Origin: Bacillota bacterium | GTDB lineage: Bacteria > Bacillota > Clostridia > Oscillospirales > Acutalibacteraceae | DNA length: 64,000 nt | Reading direction: 5' to 3' | Assembly (NCBI GenBank): GCA_023412715.1 | Contig: JAEZCC010000013.1 | Location: 1 to 64,000, forward strand | Shown: positions 18,228 to 26,383 of the stretch, piece by piece | Layout of the letters: each line of letters opens with the position of its first letter | How positions within the stretch are numbered: position 1 is the first letter of the stretch | Program-made: the position numbers and the translations under genes | The notes under the pieces: model-generated | Told to the model about the DNA's origin: nothing | What the model saw: the letters and a program-made list of their open reading frames with translations, nothing else | Databases searched by the model: none

Positions 18228-18938
18228 TCAGCGCAGATTATTGACCGTCTGCATTACTTCATCGGTCATCTGAACCATTTTGGCGTCCATTTCGAACGCG
18301 CGCTGCTGTACAATCATGTTGGAAAGCTCGTTCGACAGGCTGGCGGCCGAATCCTCCAGATATCCCTGCCGGACCTCCGCCCCCGGTACGGCGGACGCCG
18401 CCCCGGAAAGCGCCGTGGGCGTGCAGTAGCTCTCTCCCGCTTTCAGCAGCCCGCCCAGGTTGGCGAAGGTATAGACGCCGACCGGCTGCGCCTGCCGGAT
18501 GTCCCCCGTAAAGACAATCGGGTTCCCGGCCTGATCGAGCACGAAGCCGCCCTCCGGGTCGGCCAGGTAATAGTTTCCGTCCCCTCCCGGCACTTTCTGG
18601 AAGCTCCCGTTGCGGGTGTACTTGACGGTGCCGTCCGGGGTTCTCACCGCAAAGAAATTCCTCGCGCCGGTCAGGGCGTAGTCCTGCGGGTTCCCGGTCT
18701 GCCGCAGGCCGCCAAGCTCGTAAAGCGTGTCCGTCTTCGCGACCTTTGCGCCGTGGCCCACCTTGAGGCCGGAATCGCCGGTCTCGTCCTTCACATTCGT
18801 ATAAAGCAAGTCGGCAAAAGAAGCATGGTCGGCCTTATACCCCTGTGTCGAAAGGTTTGCAAGGTTGTTCGCCGTGACGTCGACGGCCTGCTTCTGGCTG
18901 ATCGCACCCGTAGCAGCCGTGTAAAACCCTGTGGTCAT
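18228..18938 (-). CDS. flgG: Flagellar rod protein of the FlgF/FlgG family (second copy in operon)
   Basis: Axial rod component exported through the flagellar type III system. The N-terminal rod signature NNLANLSTQGYKAD near residue 28 and the C-terminal LSNELSNMIVQQRAFEMDAKM and TDEVMQTVNNL helices are diagnostic of the flg_bbr family. The middle has the FlgE/F/G-like YTRNGSF and FAVRTPDG motifs. The 236-residue length fits rod proteins. AGGAGTGATGAACG precedes the ATG. Exact FlgF versus FlgG (FlhO/FlhP in Bacillus) identity is uncertain. Confidence 0.88.
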   Translation of the reverse strand: MTTGFYTAATGAISQKQAVDVTANNLANLSTQGYKADHASFADLLYTNVKDETGDSGLKVGHGAKVAKTDTLYELGGLRQTGNPQDYALTGARNFFAVRTPDGTVKYTRNGSFQKVPGGDGNYYLADPEGGFVLDQAGNPIVFTGDIRQAQPVGVYTFANLGGLLKAGESYCTPTALSGAASAVPGAEVRQGYLEDSAASLSNELSNMIVQQRAFEMDAKMVQMTDEVMQTVNNLR

Positions 18939-18963
18939 CGTTCATCACTCCTTCTGTTTTTCG

Positions 18964-19698
18964 TCAGACACGGCCGATGTCGGTCGTCGCCTTGTCCAGA
19001 ACCTGGTCGTACATTTTCAGCGCCTGCGAGCAGGTCTGCAGGGTCCGCTGCGCGTTGATTGCGGCCGTCAGCTCTTTCGTCGGATCCGTGTTGGAATCCT
19101 CGATATTCTTCCAGACGATCTGCGGGCTTGCCACGACGGCCGCGCCCGTTCCGCTGTACACGCCCTCCCCGACCGTCTTGAGAGCCTGCTCGTCCGGGAA
19201 GGTGAAGGTGCCGAGGCTTCCGGCAATTCCCCCGCCGACGGAGAGGTTGCCCGCTTCGTCCGCGGTGACGTCGTCCGTCCCGAGGTAGATGGGCTGGCCG
19301 TCCCTGCCGAGGACCCTGCCCACGCCGTCCAGCGCAAGGTATCCGCCGTCGTCCACGTTGAAGCTGCCGTTTCTGGTGTAGACCACCCCGTTGTTGCTCT
19401 GCACCGCGAAGAAGCCCTGACCCGCAATCGCAAAGTCGAGGTTTCTGCCCGTCTGCACGAACGAACCCTGCGAAAAGTCCGTCACCGCGCGGTCGGCGGT
19501 CGTCATCATGGTCACGGAGCCGATCGGCGTCTTGCGGCTGTCCACCCGGTCAATCACCATGCTGCCGAACGTTTTGGCGGTGACATGGTCCGTTTTGAAG
19601 CCGGGCGTCTCGGAATTGGAAAGGTTGTTGCTTACGGTGTTCAGCATCCGGTTCTGCGTCAGCATGCCGGAGGCCAGCGTGTAAAATCCTCGTACCAC
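18964..19698 (-). CDS. flgF: Flagellar rod protein of the FlgF/FlgG family (first copy in operon)
   Basis: Distal rod or rod-hook component. It begins MVRGFYTLASGML, with the signature NNLSNSETPGFKTDH near residue 24 and a central GFFAVQSNNGVVYTRNGSF. The C-terminus (NAQRTLQTCSQALKMYDQVLDKA) forms the conserved export/assembly helix, though it is shorter and less typical than in the neighbouring copy. GGGAGAAATGTAAAGTG precedes the start. It lies 34 bases after sigD in transcription order. FlhO-like assignment is by order and is tentative. Confidence 0.85.
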   Translation of the reverse strand: MVRGFYTLASGMLTQNRMLNTVSNNLSNSETPGFKTDHVTAKTFGSMVIDRVDSRKTPIGSVTMMTTADRAVTDFSQGSFVQTGRNLDFAIAGQGFFAVQSNNGVVYTRNGSFNVDDGGYLALDGVGRVLGRDGQPIYLGTDDVTADEAGNLSVGGGIAGSLGTFTFPDEQALKTVGEGVYSGTGAAVVASPQIVWKNIEDSNTDPTKELTAAINAQRTLQTCSQALKMYDQVLDKATTDIGRV

Positions 19699-19731
19699 TT
19701 TACATTTCTCCCTTCGCCGGAACGGCGCTCT

Positions 19732-20508
19732 TTATTGCTTCAAATATTCTTCCAGGCTTCGCCTCAGCTTTCGCAGCGCGCTGGAATGGATCTGCGAAAC
19801 GCGGGAATCGCTGATGCCCAGAATGCCGGAAATGTCTTTTATCTTCAGCTGCTCCTTATAATACAGCGAAATGACGGTCTTTTCTTTTTCGTCCAGCCGC
19901 TCGATGTTCTGCGCCAGCATGTCTTTCAGCTCTTTTTCCGCCATCGCCTGCTCCGGGCCGGCAATGGAATCATCGGCGCCGTGCAGCTTCAGGTCCTCCA
20001 TCCCTTTTTCGTAGACGATTTCCTCAAACGAAAGGATGTTCAGCGAGCTGGTTTCCGCAAGCGTTTTTTCGTAGCTCCCGAGGTCCATCTTGAGGTAGTC
20101 GGCAAGCTCCCGGTCGGTCGGCTCCCGCCCGAGGCGCCTGTACAGCTCCTCGTCCGCCTCGTTGATGTCGCGCGCCATCTTTTTGAGGCGCCTGGGGAAG
20201 CAGTCCTGCTTGCGGATGAAGTCAATCATCGCCCCCCGGATGCGGATGGACGCGTAGGTCTCGAATTTCACGTTCTTGGTCCGGTCGAATTTCTGTACGG
20301 CGTCCATCAGGGCGATGAGGCCCTCGCTGACAATGTCGTCCATGTAGTTGAAATACTGGTAATGCCCGACGAGCTTAAGCGCGATGCACCGCACAAGGTA
20401 GCTGTACTGCCGGATCAGCTCGTTCCGCACGGCGACTTCCCTGTCTTTGCCGTAGCGCAGCCAGAGCTTTTCGGCCGTCACCTGCTCTGCCGTTTCGCAT
20501 TTCTTCAT
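19732..20508 (-). CDS. sigD: Sigma-28 flagellar sigma factor (FliA/SigD)
   Basis: Directs RNA polymerase to late flagellar and chemotaxis promoters, five of which are visible in this window. The 258-residue protein has region 2 (YFNYMDDIVSEGLIALMDAV; FETYASIRIRGAMIDFIRKQD), region 3 (GREPTDRELADYL) and region 4 with a helix-turn-helix (KIKDISGILGISDSRVSQIHS). It follows flhA by 44 bases; in Bacillus and most clostridia flhF and flhG intervene. AAAGGAG lies upstream of the ATG. FlgM (40085) is its antagonist. Confidence 0.96.
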   Translation of the reverse strand: MKKCETAEQVTAEKLWLRYGKDREVAVRNELIRQYSYLVRCIALKLVGHYQYFNYMDDIVSEGLIALMDAVQKFDRTKNVKFETYASIRIRGAMIDFIRKQDCFPRRLKKMARDINEADEELYRRLGREPTDRELADYLKMDLGSYEKTLAETSSLNILSFEEIVYEKGMEDLKLHGADDSIAGPEQAMAEKELKDMLAQNIERLDEKEKTVISLYYKEQLKIKDISGILGISDSRVSQIHSSALRKLRRSLEEYLKQ

Positions 20509-20552
20509 TTTCAGCCGACGCTCCTTTCTGAAAAACGCCGCGGTCCCGGCCC

Positions 20553-22622
20553 TCAGGACGCGGTGTCAAGCGCCACGTTGGCCACAGCCTGAATCTGCAC
20601 GTTATTGTCAAGCTCGTTGAACGACAGTACCACGGCCTTGGGGTAAAACTGCTGCAAAAGCCTGCTGAAATAGAGCCGCACAATCGGCGAGGTCAGGATA
20701 ATCGGCGTGGAGACGACGTCCTTCACCCCGGCGATGCATTCCGTCAGGCGCGAGATAATCTTCTGCGTGGTCTGCGGGTCGAGCGCAAGGTAGGTGCCGT
20801 GCTCGTTCTTGCTGATGGAATTGACGATGGTCTTTTCCACCTCGCTGTCGAGCGTGATGACGCGGATCTGCCCGCCCTCGGACCATTTGCGGGTAATGGT
20901 GCGGCGCAGGGCCTGGCGGACGTATTCCGTCAGCAGGTCCGGGTCGTGCGTGCTGGCCGCGTAATTCGAGATCGTCTCGAGGATGGTCTCCATGTCGCGG
21001 ATGGGGATGCCTTCTTTCAGCAGCGCGCAGAGCACCTTCTGCAGCCCCGCCTGGGTGATGACGGTCGGCACCACGTCGCCGACGAGCGGCGCGTTGTACT
21101 TCTTGAGGTTCTCCAAGATTTCGTTCACATCCTGACGCGAGAGCAGCTCGAACGCATGCCTGCGCACGGTCTCCGAAAGATGCGTGACAATGACCGAAAG
21201 CGGGTCGATGACCGTGTAGCCGTAGATTTCCGCCATGTCCTTCTTGTCCGGCGTGATCCATTTGCTGGGGATGCCGTAGGCCGGCTCTATGGTGTCGATG
21301 CCATCGATCTCGCCGGTCAGGTTGCCGGGGTCCAGCGCGAGGTAATAATCCATCAGGATCTCGCCGCGGGCGACCTCTTCCCCTTTGATTTTGATGACGT
21401 ACTGGTTGGGGTTCAACTGCCCGTTGTCGCGCAGGCGCACCGCCGGGACCACCATGCCCATGTCCGTGGCGAACTGCTTGCGGAACATGACCAGCCGGTC
21501 GATGAAGCTGCTTCCGCTGCGCTCGTCCACGAGGGGAATCAGGCTGTAGCCGAACTCCATCTCGATGGCATCGAGGGGAAGCAGCTTGTAGATGTTGTCG
21601 ATGTTCTTGTAGTATTCGGCCTCGTTCTGCGGCGCGGCCGCCGGCGAAGCCCCCGCGGCGGCCTGCACGGCATGCGCCGCCTCCGCCTGCCTGCGCCGCA
21701 GCATCAGCCCGAGCGCAATCAGCGCGGCGGAAACGATCAGCAGCTGGGGGATGGGCATGTTCGGCACCAGGCAGAGCGAAAGCACCACGACGCCGGTCAG
21801 GAGGAACACGGTCGGGTGCGCCGCAAACTGCCGGGTGACGTCCTCGCCCAAGGTGGAGTTGGACGCGGCGCGCGTCACAATCATACCCGTGGCCGTAGAG
21901 ACGAGCAGCGCGGGGACCTGCGTCACGAGGCCGTCGCCGACCGTCGCGATGGTGTAGACGTTCAGCACGTCCTGAAAAGAGCTGCCGCCCTGCACCATGC
22001 CGACGATGATGCCGCCGATGAAATTGATGAACGTGACGACGATGGACATGACGGCGTCGCCCTTGACGAACTTGCTGGCGCCGTCCATGGAGCCGTAGAA
22101 CTCCGCCTCGCGCTGGATGTCGTCGCGGCGCTTGCGCGCCTGCTCCTCATTGATCAGACCGGAGTTGAGGTCCGCGTCGATGGCCATCTGCTTGCCGGGC
22201 ATCGCGTCCAGCTTAAACCTTGCGGCGACCTCCGAGACGCGCTCCGAGCCTTTGGTAATGACGAGGAAGTTGACCAGCACGATGATGAGGAACACCACGA
22301 ACCCGACGACGATGTTTCCCTGCAGCACGAACGTGCCGAACGTCTTGATGACCTGCCCCGCAAAACCGGAATTGGTCAGGATCAGCCTTGTGGAGCTGAC
22401 GTTGAGCGCCACCCGGAACAGCGTGCAGATGAGCAGGATGGACGGGAAAACGGAAAAGTCCAGCGCCGTGCGGATATACATGGTGATGAGCAGGATGGAA
22501 AGCGAAAGCGTGATATTCAGGATGAACATCACGTCCAGCAGCGACGGGGCCAGCGGGATAATGATGAGCGCAATGATGACGATGACGAAAAGCGATACCA
22601 CGTTGCTGTACAGCTTTTTCAT
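20553..22622 (-). CDS. flhA: FlhA flagellar export gate protein
   Basis: Largest component of the type III export gate. The N-terminal half has about eight membrane segments (first near residues 8-40) with the FHIPEP-family signature GKQMAIDADLNSGLINEE near residue 147. The C-terminal half, from about residue 330, is the cytoplasmic nonameric-ring domain. The length of 689 residues is normal. Its start overlaps the flhB stop by four bases (ATGA), implying coupled translation of two gate partners. Confidence 0.97.
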   Translation of the reverse strand: MKKLYSNVVSLFVIVIIALIIIPLAPSLLDVMFILNITLSLSILLITMYIRTALDFSVFPSILLICTLFRVALNVSSTRLILTNSGFAGQVIKTFGTFVLQGNIVVGFVVFLIIVLVNFLVITKGSERVSEVAARFKLDAMPGKQMAIDADLNSGLINEEQARKRRDDIQREAEFYGSMDGASKFVKGDAVMSIVVTFINFIGGIIVGMVQGGSSFQDVLNVYTIATVGDGLVTQVPALLVSTATGMIVTRAASNSTLGEDVTRQFAAHPTVFLLTGVVVLSLCLVPNMPIPQLLIVSAALIALGLMLRRRQAEAAHAVQAAAGASPAAAPQNEAEYYKNIDNIYKLLPLDAIEMEFGYSLIPLVDERSGSSFIDRLVMFRKQFATDMGMVVPAVRLRDNGQLNPNQYVIKIKGEEVARGEILMDYYLALDPGNLTGEIDGIDTIEPAYGIPSKWITPDKKDMAEIYGYTVIDPLSVIVTHLSETVRRHAFELLSRQDVNEILENLKKYNAPLVGDVVPTVITQAGLQKVLCALLKEGIPIRDMETILETISNYAASTHDPDLLTEYVRQALRRTITRKWSEGGQIRVITLDSEVEKTIVNSISKNEHGTYLALDPQTTQKIISRLTECIAGVKDVVSTPIILTSPIVRLYFSRLLQQFYPKAVVLSFNELDNNVQIQAVANVALDTAS

Positions 22623-23695
22623 GCTCCGCCCGCCTCCTTCTTAAGTTGGAACACCCACGCCATGATTTCGGCAAGAACGGTGTAAAACTCCTGCGGAATC
22701 TCGCGGCCGACCTCGACCGACTCGTAAAGCGCCCTCGCGAGCGGGCGGTTTTCTTTCATGGGGATCTGGTACTGCTGCGCGATTGCAATGATTCTCAGCG
22801 CAAGGTAATCCTGTCCTTTCGCAACCACGACGGGGGCGTTGTCCTTTTTCGCGTCGTACCGGAGGGCGACGGCGAAATGGGTCGGGTTCCTGACAATCAC
22901 GTCGGCCGTGGGCACCTGCTGCATCATACGCCGGCGGGACATCTGCTGCTGCACCTGCCGGATGCGGCTCTTGATCTCCGGGTTGCCCTCCAGCTCTTTG
23001 TACTCTTCCTTGACCTCCTGCTTGGTCATGCGGATGTTGCGCTCGTACTCCCACCACTGGTAGCCATAGTCCAGCACGGCCATACCGATGAACGCGATGG
23101 ACATCTGGATGACGAGGTCCATGATTGCGGTCAGCATGCTTGCGGTGGAGGCGAAGACGTCGCCCTCCAGCATGTTGATGCCCCGGGCGTAAAAGCCCTT
23201 GATCTGTACGTACAGCAGATAGGCGACCACCACGACCTTGGCGATGGCCTTGAGGACCTCCACGACGGAGCGCAGGGAAAACAGCCGTTTGATCCCCTGG
23301 ATGGGGCTGATGTTGCTGAACTTGAACTTGATTTTTTCCCCCGAAAACTTGAACCGGGTCTGAATGCCCGCGGCAAGCACGGCGACCAGGATGGACACAA
23401 TCATAACGGAAGCGGAAAGAAGCAGCACCGCGATGATCGCATTGTTGCAGGCCTTGGCCGCCAGCTCCACGGTGGCGGTGGTCTCGGTCCTCGCATAGCC
23501 GAGGTACTGGATGTAAAGGTTGCTGAAATAGCGGTAGATGTAAGGCACCGTAAAGCGCAGGGCGAGGAAAATCGCCAGAATCGACACGGCGCTGATGATG
23601 TCGCTGCTTTGGAACAGGTTGCCCTTCTTCCGTTCATCTTCCCGCTTTTTCGGTGTGGCCTTTTCAGTTTTTTCGCTCGCCGACGCTTCTGCCAT
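22619..23695 (-). CDS. flhB: FlhB flagellar export switch protein
   Basis: Controls the switch from rod/hook to filament export by self-cleavage. A basic N-terminus (EKTEKATPKKREDERKKG) is followed by four membrane segments and a cytoplasmic domain with the autocleavage motif NPTH at residues 270-273. The C-terminal part includes REIPQEFYTVLAEIMAWVF. The stand-alone homologue at 7763-8179 matches the segment after NPTH. It lies 42 bases after fliR. Confidence 0.97.
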   Translation of the reverse strand: MAEASASEKTEKATPKKREDERKKGNLFQSSDIISAVSILAIFLALRFTVPYIYRYFSNLYIQYLGYARTETTATVELAAKACNNAIIAVLLLSASVMIVSILVAVLAAGIQTRFKFSGEKIKFKFSNISPIQGIKRLFSLRSVVEVLKAIAKVVVVAYLLYVQIKGFYARGINMLEGDVFASTASMLTAIMDLVIQMSIAFIGMAVLDYGYQWWEYERNIRMTKQEVKEEYKELEGNPEIKSRIRQVQQQMSRRRMMQQVPTADVIVRNPTHFAVALRYDAKKDNAPVVVAKGQDYLALRIIAIAQQYQIPMKENRPLARALYESVEVGREIPQEFYTVLAEIMAWVFQLKKEAGGA

Positions 23696-23737
23696 GAAAT
23701 TCCCCCCTCTTCCGTCCGGTTCCGGCGGCCGCTCCCG

Positions 23738-24514
23738 TTACACCATCAGGCCGTAAACCTGGCTGATGGTCTCAAACATCAGGGAAATCAGCTTCTGGAT
23801 AAAATCGGAAAGCGGAGGCACCAATACAAGAATCGTTACAAAGCCCAGGATGATTTTCAGCTGTATCTCGATTGTAAAGATATCGATCTGGGGGACGGCG
23901 CGCATCATCAGGCCTATGCCCATCTGAGCGACCATCTGTACGGCAATCATCGGCAGCGCCAGCTTTGCGGCATAAATCAGCATCAGGGAAAACATCGCCG
24001 CCAGGTTGCCGAAAACATTGGAAGAAAGCAGCTGATCGCCGTACGGGACCGCCATGCCCAGCCGGACGAAAATCTGAATCAGGGTCAGGTGCGAGTTGCT
24101 TGAGAAGAAAATGAGCAGGTACATGGCGTTGATGATCGAGGCGGAAAGCGGCATTGCCAGGTTGCTCTGGGGGTCGTAGATCCTCGACATCGAGATGCCG
24201 ATCTGCATGTCGATCTGCTCGCCGCCCATGATGATGATGGAAAGAAACATCTCGATGATGAAGCCCACCACAAAACCGATGAGCAGCTCTTTGGCGCAGG
24301 CGAGCATCATGACCAGGAACGACGAAATCCGCAGGTCCTGCGCCGGCACCAGCGGGTAGGTGAAAACGGAAAGCATCAGCGAAAGCCCTACGCGCACCAG
24401 CGCGGGCAGGTTCCGCCTCCCCAGGATGGGGTTGAAAAGGATGCAGCCGGACATTCGCATGAAAATCAGCAGCAGCAGGGTAAAATTGTAGTCGAACTCC
24501 AGCGCGTTCGTCAT
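23738..24514 (-). CDS. fliR: FliR flagellar export gate membrane protein
   Basis: One subunit per export gate in the FliP-FliQ-FliR complex. The 258-residue hydrophobic protein has multiple membrane segments, the RMSGCILFNPILGRRNLPALVRVGLS-type N-terminal motif (near residues 16-42) and a central GEQIDMQIG segment. It starts four bases after the fliQ stop. No unusual features. Confidence 0.96.
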   Translation of the reverse strand: MTNALEFDYNFTLLLLIFMRMSGCILFNPILGRRNLPALVRVGLSLMLSVFTYPLVPAQDLRISSFLVMMLACAKELLIGFVVGFIIEMFLSIIIMGGEQIDMQIGISMSRIYDPQSNLAMPLSASIINAMYLLIFFSSNSHLTLIQIFVRLGMAVPYGDQLLSSNVFGNLAAMFSLMLIYAAKLALPMIAVQMVAQMGIGLMMRAVPQIDIFTIEIQLKIILGFVTILVLVPPLSDFIQKLISLMFETISQVYGLMV

Positions 24515-24518
24515 GTTT

Positions 24519-24785
24519 TCAGCTCAGCCTCTGGATCATATCAAAAATGTAGGTGGTGAAATCCTTTAAAGAGTCAATCATCCAGGAGCCGAACACCATG
24601 AGCACCACCAGAATGGCGACCAGCTTCGGCACAAAAGAGACCGTCTGCTCGTGGATCTGCGTCGCCGCCTGCAGGATGGAGATTACGAGGCCCACCCCCA
24701 TGCTGACCAGCAGCAGAGGGGCCGAAACCTTCAGAATCGTCACCACGGCCGCCTGCACGACCTGCAAGATCTGTGAAGCTGACAT
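24519..24785 (-). CDS. fliQ: FliQ flagellar export gate membrane protein
   Basis: Small 88-residue gate component with two membrane helices (about 14-40 and 54-75) and the typical QAATQIHEQTVSFVPKL loop between them. AAAGGAGATTCGG precedes the ATG. It lies 27 bases after fliP. Confidence 0.97.
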   Translation of the reverse strand: MSASQILQVVQAAVVTILKVSAPLLLVSMGVGLVISILQAATQIHEQTVSFVPKLVAILVVLMVFGSWMIDSLKDFTTYIFDMIQRLS

Positions 24786-24812
24786 CCGAATCTCCTTTCA
24801 GGGTCCAAGCGG

Positions 24813-25604
24813 TCAAACATTGAATGTCGAAACAAGGGTCCGGAACAGCAGGTCCCACCCGTTCACAAGCACGAACAACAGCAGCTTGAACGGCAGCGAA
24901 ACCATGGCCGGCGGCAGCATCACCATGCCCATCGACATCAGCGTGCTTGAAACAATCATGTCGATGACGAGGAACGGGATATAGATGAGGAAGCCGATGA
25001 GGAAAGCACGCTTCAGCTCGCTTGTCATGAAAGCGGGAATCACGACGGTGATGGAAAGATCCTTCGGCTGCGTCGTGCTCTTGATCTTCCCCAGCTCCAT
25101 AAACAGGTTCAGATCCTCTTTTTTCGTGTTCTTGAGCATGAATTCCTTGAGAGGGTCGCTCGCCTTCTGCAGAAATTCCTGCTGGGTGATTTTGTCTTCC
25201 TTATACGGCACGTACGCTTCCGTGTTGATCTTGGCGACGACCGGCGACATGATGAACAGCGTCAGGAAAAGCGAGATGCCCACAAGGACCTGGTTCGGCG
25301 GCGTGTTCTGAAGCCCCAGCGCGTTGCGCAGAAACGAAAGCACAATGACGATGCGGGTAAAACAGCTCGTCATAATCAGGATGGACGGAATGAGCGCCAG
25401 GATGGTCATCATCTCGATGATCTCGAGCACGCCGCCGCTCTTCCCGTTGATGTCCACATTGACCGAGGCGGCCGACGCCTTCATGGGAACGAGGAAGCAG
25501 AGGATCAGGCAAAGCGCGCAGAAGACCGCGACCTTCCTGAACTTTCCGCCCTTTTTCTTTACGGCGCGCTGGTCAGCGCTTTCCGGTGTTATCGTTTTTG
25601 TCAT
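24813..25604 (-). CDS. fliP: FliP flagellar export gate membrane protein
   Basis: Core pentameric gate subunit. A leader-like N-terminal helix (about residues 26-46) is followed by the mature protein with MTSCFTRIVIVLSFLRNALG near residue 78, NQVLVGISLFLTLFIM and the C-terminal FLIYIPFLVIDMIVSS motif. The 263-residue length is typical. The start overlaps the end of the upstream fliO-like gene by 32 bases. Confidence 0.96.
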   Translation of the reverse strand: MTKTITPESADQRAVKKKGGKFRKVAVFCALCLILCFLVPMKASAASVNVDINGKSGGVLEIIEMMTILALIPSILIMTSCFTRIVIVLSFLRNALGLQNTPPNQVLVGISLFLTLFIMSPVVAKINTEAYVPYKEDKITQQEFLQKASDPLKEFMLKNTKKEDLNLFMELGKIKSTTQPKDLSITVVIPAFMTSELKRAFLIGFLIYIPFLVIDMIVSSTLMSMGMVMLPPAMVSLPFKLLLFVLVNGWDLLFRTLVSTFNV

Positions 25605-25971
25605 GTCCCGTTAAATCCCATCTTCCCTTGAGCGCAGTGTTCAGGGCGTCCATAAAATGAGGCGCTGCCGGCTGCTCCTCATGCCGCAGCAGCGACGGAT
25701 CCAGTTCTTTCAGGATCTCCACCCGCTCGTTCGAAAACCCAATCAGGTAACAGCGGCCGCAGATCTCCGCGATGAGAAGGCCTTTGTCCTGCGCGATGGC
25801 GACCCGTTCGAGGATGCGGATATTGCTGGTGTTCGCAATTCCGTTCGCCCGCTTGGCAAGATAGCGGCTCAGGCGGTAGCAGCCGTACAGCAGCGCGGCC
25901 ACAAGAAGAAGCGAGCCGAACAGCGGCAGAATGTCGGACGCCGCGCTGAGGGGGATTCCATACTGCATCAT
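25573..25971 (-). CDS. fliO: FliO-like flagellar export assembly protein
   Basis: Helps FliP assemble. A 132-residue protein with one membrane segment (about residues 14-33) followed by a FliO/FliZ cytoplasmic domain (ILERVAIAQDKGLLIAEICGRCYLIGFSNERVEIL). FliO is poorly conserved, so the assignment rests on this domain pattern and its position between cheY and fliP. Its 3' end overlaps fliP by 32 bases. Confidence 0.85.
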   Translation of the reverse strand: MMQYGIPLSAASDILPLFGSLLLVAALLYGCYRLSRYLAKRANGIANTSNIRILERVAIAQDKGLLIAEICGRCYLIGFSNERVEILKELDPSLLRHEEQPAAPHFMDALNTALKGRWDLTGHDKNDNTGKR

Positions 25972-25977
25972 TCCCGG

Positions 25978-26340
25978 CTACCCCAGGATGCTGCTGACGG
26001 TCTTCATGATGCGGTCGGCCTTGAACGGCTTTACGATAAAATCCTTGGCGCCCTGCTTCAGCGCGTCGACGACCATCGCCTCCTGCCCCATGGCAGAGCA
26101 CATGATGACGTTGGCGGCCGGGTCCATCTGCTTAATCTGCTTGAGCGCTTCCAGCCCGTCCATCACGGGCATGGTGATGTCCATGATGACAAGATCCGGC
26201 TTTTCCGTGGGGAAATTCGTGACGGCGACCTCGCCGTTGTTGGCCTCTACAATATTGGTGTACCCGTTTTTAGAAAGCGTATCTTTGATCATCATACGCA
26301 TAAAAGCAGCGTCATCCACCAACATGATTTTCTTGTCCAT
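25978..26340 (-). CDS. cheY: CheY chemotaxis response regulator
   Basis: Single-domain receiver that binds FliM/FliY when phosphorylated by CheA. All key residues are present: acidic pair in LVDDAAF, phosphoacceptor Asp in LVIMDITMP near residue 53, switch Ser in MCSAMGQ and Lys in IVKPF. AGGAGGATCTGCA precedes the ATG. It lies 43 bases after fliY, one of its phosphatases, and six bases before the fliO-like gene. Confidence 0.97.
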   Translation of the reverse strand: MDKKIMLVDDAAFMRMMIKDTLSKNGYTNIVEANNGEVAVTNFPTEKPDLVIMDITMPVMDGLEALKQIKQMDPAANVIMCSAMGQEAMVVDALKQGAKDFIVKPFKADRIMKTVSSILG

Positions 26341-26383
26341 TGCAGATCCTCCTAATGTACGGAATAATAAATTTCAGTCTGTG

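Noticed and set aside
16452..19058. Plus-strand open frame of 868 codons across cheC, fapA and a rod gene
   Set aside because: Spans several well-conserved minus-strand genes in the complementary frame; no family signature.
20799..22685. Plus-strand open frame of 628 codons across flhA
   Set aside because: Asp/Arg/His-rich shadow of flhA, which is unmistakable on the other strand.
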